A DNA stretch of 8,995 nucleotides from RBG-16-66-20 sp038040245 (lineage in GTDB: Bacteria; Pseudomonadota; Gammaproteobacteria; Burkholderiales; SG8-39). A model generated the notes under the pieces. It worked only from the letters and a program-made list of their open reading frames with translations. It made no database searches and was not told where the DNA came from. Below, in pieces: positions 6,010 through 8,995 of this stretch. The position numbers and the translations under genes were made by a program. The stretch covers positions 1-8,995 of the forward strand of contig JBBPIU010000118.1 of assembly GCA_038040245.1 (NCBI GenBank). The letters are read 5' to 3'. Every line of letters starts with the position of its first letter. Positions within the stretch are counted from its first letter, which is position 1.

Positions 6010-6861
6010 TCACGCAACAGCGGTGGGCTGCGGCGCGGTGCGCAGCAGCCGGTGCCGGCCGGTGAAGGCGAGGTAGTGCCTGCCGCTGGCGCGGCCGATC
6101 ATCGTAAGGCCGACCCGTTCGGCGATCTGGTGGCCCATGTTGGTGAGGCCGGAGCGCGATACGAGGAACGGGATGCGCATCTGGGCGCACTTGATCACCA
6201 TTTCGGAGGTGAGCCTGCCGGTCGTATAGAACACCTTGTCCGAGCCGTCGACATCGTCTAGCCACATGAAGCCCGCGATCGCATCCACCGCATTGTGGCG
6301 GCCGACGTCCTCGACGAACATCAGGATCTCGCCCTCAGGGGTCGCCAGCGCGCAGCCGTGCACCGCGCCGGCCTGCTTGTAGATGGTCTCGTACTTGCGG
6401 ACTTTCTCGATCAGCACGAAAAGCTGCGCGTCTTCCAGCGTCACGTCATTGCGCAGCTTGACCTCGTCGATCTCCTCCATCAGGTCCCCGTAGACCGTGC
6501 CCTGGCCGCAGCCGGTGGTGACGGTGCGCTTTTTGGTTTTCTTCTTCAGGTCTATCTTCCGCCGGGTGGTGACGGCCGCCGAGTCGGTTTCCCAGTCCAC
6601 CTGCACGGCTTCGATGTCTTCGATCGCCGCGACCAGGCGCTGGTTGCGCAGGAAGCCGATGGCGAGCGCTTCGGGCGCGTGGCCGAGCGTCATCAGGGTC
6701 ACGAGTTCGCGCTTGTCGAGGTAGAGCGTGAGCGGATGCTCTCCGGCGATCGAGGTGGGCACCATCTCGCCGCGCTCGTTGGTGGCCTCGACTTCGTAGG
6801 TGGCGGGCCGGGCGGCGTTGGTGATCCGCGGGCGAACGGTCTTGGGCACCGCGTCATCCAC
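6010..6861 (-). CDS. fdhD: FdhD, sulfurtransferase for formate dehydrogenase cofactor
   Basis: FdhD moves sulfur from a cysteine desulfurase to the molybdenum bis-MGD cofactor, which formate dehydrogenase needs for activity. The 283-residue product has the family blocks HPLTLYLDKRE, the loop TTGCGQGT with Cys118, VEDVGRHNAVDA at residues 183-194, GRLTSEMVIK at 215-224 and SRSGLTNMG at 235-243. Where E. coli has a CXXC pair (Cys121/Cys124), only the first Cys is present here and the second position is Gly121. The GTG at 6861 overlaps moaA by 8 bp. An alternative GTG at 6849 has AGGTGG about 8 bases upstream, which would shorten the protein by four residues. It is co-transcribed with moaA. Confidence 0.95.
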   Translation of the reverse strand: MDDAVPKTVRPRITNAARPATYEVEATNERGEMVPTSIAGEHPLTLYLDKRELVTLMTLGHAPEALAIGFLRNQRLVAAIEDIEAVQVDWETDSAAVTTRRKIDLKKKTKKRTVTTGCGQGTVYGDLMEEIDEVKLRNDVTLEDAQLFVLIEKVRKYETIYKQAGAVHGCALATPEGEILMFVEDVGRHNAVDAIAGFMWLDDVDGSDKVFYTTGRLTSEMVIKCAQMRIPFLVSRSGLTNMGHQIAERVGLTMIGRASGRHYLAFTGRHRLLRTAPQPTAVA

Positions 6862-7957
6862 CTATGTAGGACATCTCTACTTTATGCTGCTTCGCCGTTT
6901 CGGTCGTGCGAAGCTCGGAATAGCGGTCGTCGCGCAGCCGCCAGACGGCCGCAATCCGGTCGCGGATGCCGTCGTCGGTGGCGCCGGTGCGGAGCAGCGA
7001 TTTCAGGTCGTGGCCCTGCTGCGCGAACAGGCAGGTGTAGAGCGAGCCCTCGGTGGACAGGCGCATGCGGTTGCAGTCGCGGCAGAAGGCCTGCGTCACC
7101 GAGGAGATGACGCCGATCTCGCCCGCGCCGTCCTTGTAGCGCCAGCGCTCGGCGACTTCGCCGGCGTAGTTCGCCTCGGCCGGCTCGAGCGGGAATGCGT
7201 CGGAAATCCGGCGCACCACTTCGGCGGAAGGAATCACGTCGTCCATGCGCCAGCCGTTGGTGCTGCCGACGTCCATGAACTCGATGAAGCGCAGGATGTG
7301 ACCCGAGTCGCGCCAGTGGCGCGCCGCTTCGACGATCTGGTGGTCGTTCACGCCGCGCTTCACCACCATGTTGATCTTGACCGGCGAGAAACCCGCATCG
7401 GCGGCGGAGTTGATGCCGTCCAGCACCTTCGCGACCGGGAAGTCGGCGTCGTTCATCGCCTGGAAGGTCGCTTCGTCGAGCGAATCGAGGCTCACCGTGA
7501 TGCGGTCCAGGCCCGCCTCCTTCAGCGCGCGCGCGTGCTTGATCAGCGTCGAGCCGTTGGTGGTGAGCGTGAGGTCCGCACCGAGCGGTACGAGCATCCC
7601 GATCAGGCGCGGCAGGTCCTTGCGCAGCAGCGGCTCGCCGCCGGTGAGGCGGATTTTTTTCACCCCCAGGCCGACGAAGACGCGCGCCAGCCGCGTGATT
7701 TCCTCGAAGCTCAGGATCGCCTCGTGCGGCAGGAATTTGTAGTTCGCGTCGAACACTTCGCGCGGCATGCAGTAGACGCAGCGGAAGTTGCAGCGGTCGG
7801 TGACCGAGATGCGCAGGTCGCGCATGGTCCGGCCGAGCGTGTCCGCCAACGGCCCAAGGGCCGTTCCAGAGAATTGGCTGCCGTCGTAGCGCGGCGCGCT
7901 CGGCGCCAGCGGCACCTTGCGAAACGCGCTGTGTATCGGGATAACCTTGTCTGGCAT
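6854..7957 (-). CDS. moaA: MoaA, GTP 3',8-cyclase of molybdopterin synthesis
   Basis: MoaA is a radical SAM enzyme that, with MoaC, turns GTP into cyclic pyranopterin monophosphate, the first step of molybdenum cofactor synthesis. The SAM cluster motif CNFRCVYC gives Cys56, Cys60 and Cys63. The SAM-contact motif TGGEP is at residues 105-109. The second, substrate-binding cluster is Cys292, Cys295 and Cys309 (CX2CX13C), and the C-terminal Gly-Gly required in the family is present (YIGG). The protein has 367 residues, about 35 longer than E. coli MoaA, owing to an N-terminal extension before GRTMRDLRISVTDRC. The ATG at 7957 has GGAG 9 bases upstream (7970-7967), which settles the start. It is followed directly by fdhD and is divergent from the DUF3305 gene. 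Confidence 0.97.
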   Translation of the reverse strand: MPDKVIPIHSAFRKVPLAPSAPRYDGSQFSGTALGPLADTLGRTMRDLRISVTDRCNFRCVYCMPREVFDANYKFLPHEAILSFEEITRLARVFVGLGVKKIRLTGGEPLLRKDLPRLIGMLVPLGADLTLTTNGSTLIKHARALKEAGLDRITVSLDSLDEATFQAMNDADFPVAKVLDGINSAADAGFSPVKINMVVKRGVNDHQIVEAARHWRDSGHILRFIEFMDVGSTNGWRMDDVIPSAEVVRRISDAFPLEPAEANYAGEVAERWRYKDGAGEIGVISSVTQAFCRDCNRMRLSTEGSLYTCLFAQQGHDLKSLLRTGATDDGIRDRIAAVWRLRDDRYSELRTTETAKQHKVEMSYIGG

Positions 7958-8002
7958 GGTGTTTTTCTCCGTAAAATCATAGCAGAGGGTATAGTTCGCG
8001 GC
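7958..8002. promoter_or_regulatory. Compact divergent promoter region between moaA and the DUF3305 gene
   Basis: Only 45 bp separate the two starts. Two -10-like hexamers face apart: TATGAT on the minus strand (7981-7976) and TATAGT on the plus strand (7990-7995), each matching five of six positions. Neither has a recognisable -35, which suggests activator dependence or promoters further inside the neighbouring gene. No FNR-like, CRP-like or sigma-54 site was found by eye. Confidence 0.35.
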
Positions 8003-8500
8003 ATGGAAAAACCCACTCGAACGCTCGCGGTGATCATGCAGCGCCGCACCACGAGCAACCGGTGGCAGAGCGTGGTCTGGGAGCCCTGGGCGGTACTGGA
8101 ATCCGATGAGCCGGCAGGCGAGCCGCGCCTCCTGGTGAACCAGCCAGATGCCGCGCAGTGGCTGCATCCGGGCTTCGAACTGGTGATACATCGTGACGAA
8201 ACCGAGGGTTACTACCTGAACGTGTCGTCGGGCTCGCCGCGGATCTTCGTCCTCTGGCGCATGGACGAGGGAACCGGCGCCGGGCAGGACGGCGCTCGCG
8301 CCGTGGCGCTGCAGGTGACCGCCAGCTACCACGAAGGCGCGCGCTGGCTCGACGGCGGCAATTCGGTGGACGGTGTGACGATGCCGCCGGCGATCTTTGC
8401 CTGGGTCGGCGAGTACGTGGAGAAGAATTACCGGCCCGAGCCGAAGAAGCGCATCAGGCCGCGTTCCTTCATCCATCCGAAAGACCGGGTGGAAAGATGA
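8003..8500 (+). CDS. DUF3305 protein, formate dehydrogenase-associated
   Basis: A 165-residue soluble protein of the DUF3305 family. The N-terminal segment LAVIMQRRTTSNRWQSVVWE (residues 8-27) is the family signature, with alternating hydrophobic strands and several Trp residues after it. No signal peptide, membrane span or cysteine cluster is visible. The C-terminus, from about residue 144, is basic and Pro-rich (RPEPKKRIRPRSF). The family has no established biochemical role. It is found next to DUF3306, an Fe-S protein and formate dehydrogenase genes in proteobacteria, so a role in assembling or regulating that enzyme is inferred from context alone. The ATG at 8003 is chosen because the frame upstream has no family-like residues. 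Its stop overlaps the DUF3306 start (ATGA). Confidence 0.88.
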   Translation: MEKPTRTLAVIMQRRTTSNRWQSVVWEPWAVLESDEPAGEPRLLVNQPDAAQWLHPGFELVIHRDETEGYYLNVSSGSPRIFVLWRMDEGTGAGQDGARAVALQVTASYHEGARWLDGGNSVDGVTMPPAIFAWVGEYVEKNYRPEPKKRIRPRSFIHPKDRVER

Positions 8501-8973
8501 CCGAGGACAAGGAAGCGTTCCTCGAGCGCTGGTCGCGGCGCAAACTCGAGCAGGCCGAGGAACAGCCAGCGCCGCCGCCGTCGTTGGATAGGGCGCAGGA
8601 GGACGAGCCTGTCATCGCGCTGCCGCCCATAGAAGAGCTCAATCCGGATTCGGACTTCGTGCCGTTCATGAATCCGAAGGTGGACGGCGAAACGCGCCGC
8701 GCCGCCCTGAAAAAGCTGTTCACCGATGCGCATTTCAACGTTCCCGACCCTTTCGAGGCCTACTCGGAGGATTACACGGTGAGCGAGACGATCCCGATGG
8801 AAATGCTGAAGACGCTCAACCACGCGCAAAAACTGCTGTTCGGCGAACCGGAGAAGAAGGTGGAGGCTGCCGTCGCTGCCGTGGCGCCATCCGACGGGTC
8901 ACAAACCGAGACGCCGCAGGCCGAGACGCCGCAAGAGGGTTCAAAGGATGCCGTTGGAAAGCAAGACGCTTAA
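8497..8973 (+). CDS. DUF3306 protein, formate dehydrogenase-associated
   Basis: A 158-residue protein of the DUF3306 family. The N-terminal EAFLERWSRRKLEQAEEQ (residues 5-22) is the family signature and looks like an amphipathic charged helix. A middle conserved part, residues about 41-105, includes DSDFVPFMNPKVDGETRRAALKKLF and FEAYSEDYTVSE. The C-terminal 40 residues are low in complexity, rich in Ala, Glu, Pro, Gln and Thr, and contain the tandem ETPQA-ETPQE. There are no cysteines or membrane spans. Function is not known. It is translationally coupled to DUF3305 (ATGA overlap), and its 3' end overlaps the next gene. Context points to formate dehydrogenase maturation. Confidence 0.87.
   Translation: MTEDKEAFLERWSRRKLEQAEEQPAPPPSLDRAQEDEPVIALPPIEELNPDSDFVPFMNPKVDGETRRAALKKLFTDAHFNVPDPFEAYSEDYTVSETIPMEMLKTLNHAQKLLFGEPEKKVEAAVAAVAPSDGSQTETPQAETPQEGSKDAVGKQDA
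8906..8935 (+). repeat. Two-copy 15-bp tandem repeat in the DUF3306 tail
   Basis: Copies at 8906-8920 and 8921-8935 differ at one base of fifteen. They encode the repeated ETPQ(A/E) in the disordered-looking C-terminal tail and keep the frame, so copy number could vary without breaking the gene. Confidence 0.8.
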
Positions 8974-8995
8974 GCTCTGTTCCTGCAACGGCACC
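8948..8995 (+). CDS. Probable 4Fe-4S protein of the formate dehydrogenase cluster (5' fragment)
   Basis: Only the first 16 codons are in the window: MPLESKTLKLCSCNGT. The LCSCNGT start matches the N-terminus of the Fe-S binding protein that usually follows DUF3306 in betaproteobacterial formate dehydrogenase clusters. That recognition rests on a short stretch. The start is inside the 3' end of the DUF3306 gene, a 26-bp overlap in another frame. ATG at 8948 has AAAGG directly against it. TTG at 8954 would sit at a better distance, about 6 bases from the same AAAGG, so the true start may be the TTG. The frame is open to the right edge. Confidence 0.6.
   Translation, partial: MPLESKTLKLCSCNGT

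Noticed and set aside
7952..7967. Sigma-54-like TGGCATG sequence before the DUF3305 gene
   Set aside because: The -24 half fits, but the required GC of the -12 element is TT here, so it fails the core consensus.
6800..8002. Plus-strand frame running through moaA into DUF3305
   Set aside because: The part before 8003 is antisense to moaA and shows no DUF3305 features. Only the part from the ATG at 8003 is supported.
7958..8476. N-terminal extension of the moaA frame
   Set aside because: It is antisense to the DUF3305 gene. The ATG at 7957 has a clear Shine-Dalgarno, and a family-like protein follows.
1..8995. CRISPR array, tRNA, integrase or insertion sequence
   Set aside because: No regularly spaced repeats, cloverleaf-like sequence, recombinase motif or flanking terminal inverted repeats were found on reading both strands.

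Overview
The window is high-GC chromosomal DNA whose gene content and protein sequences best fit a betaproteobacterium (Burkholderiales, Rhodocyclales or Nitrosomonadales type). This is inferred from three things: a ccmABCDEF order with coupled starts, a formate dehydrogenase accessory set with DUF3305 and DUF3306 next to fdhD and moaA, and the style of the proteins. No 16S or other decisive marker is present. There are no tRNA or rRNA genes, CRISPR arrays or insertion sequences that I can see.

Left third (1-3115, minus strand): system I cytochrome c maturation genes, transcribed ccmA-ccmB-ccmC-ccmD-ccmE-ccmF, with ccmF cut by the left edge. Every junction from ccmB to ccmF overlaps by 1 or 4 bases and the ccmA-ccmB gap is 6 bases, so this is one tightly coupled operon. 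CcmA and CcmB form the ABC part, CcmC and CcmD load heme on CcmE, and CcmE passes it to CcmF for ligation to apocytochrome c.

Middle (3116-5969): an 87-96 bp divergent gap carrying a small tandem repeat leads to an MFS transporter gene on the plus strand. Its 3' end overlaps by 29 bp a convergent gene for an unusually short acyl-CoA dehydrogenase-like protein. Upstream of that gene, on the same strand, lies a compact VapBC-type toxin-antitoxin pair: a Phd/YefM-like antitoxin and a PIN-domain toxin. A promoter with an inverted repeat overlaps the antitoxin start.

Right third (6010-8995): molybdenum cofactor and formate dehydrogenase maturation. On the minus strand moaA (first step of molybdopterin synthesis) overlaps fdhD (sulfur transfer to the Mo cofactor of formate dehydrogenase). 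Divergently, on the plus strand, run a DUF3305 gene, a DUF3306 gene and the first codons of a probable Fe-S protein. This run normally precedes formate dehydrogenase structural genes, which would lie to the right of the window.

Most of the window is recognisable. The points most worth a second look are the uncharacterised DUF3305/DUF3306 pair, an FdhD with one cysteine where E. coli has CXXC, the shortened acyl-CoA dehydrogenase homologue, and the toxin-antitoxin promoter that appears to give a leaderless antitoxin mRNA.
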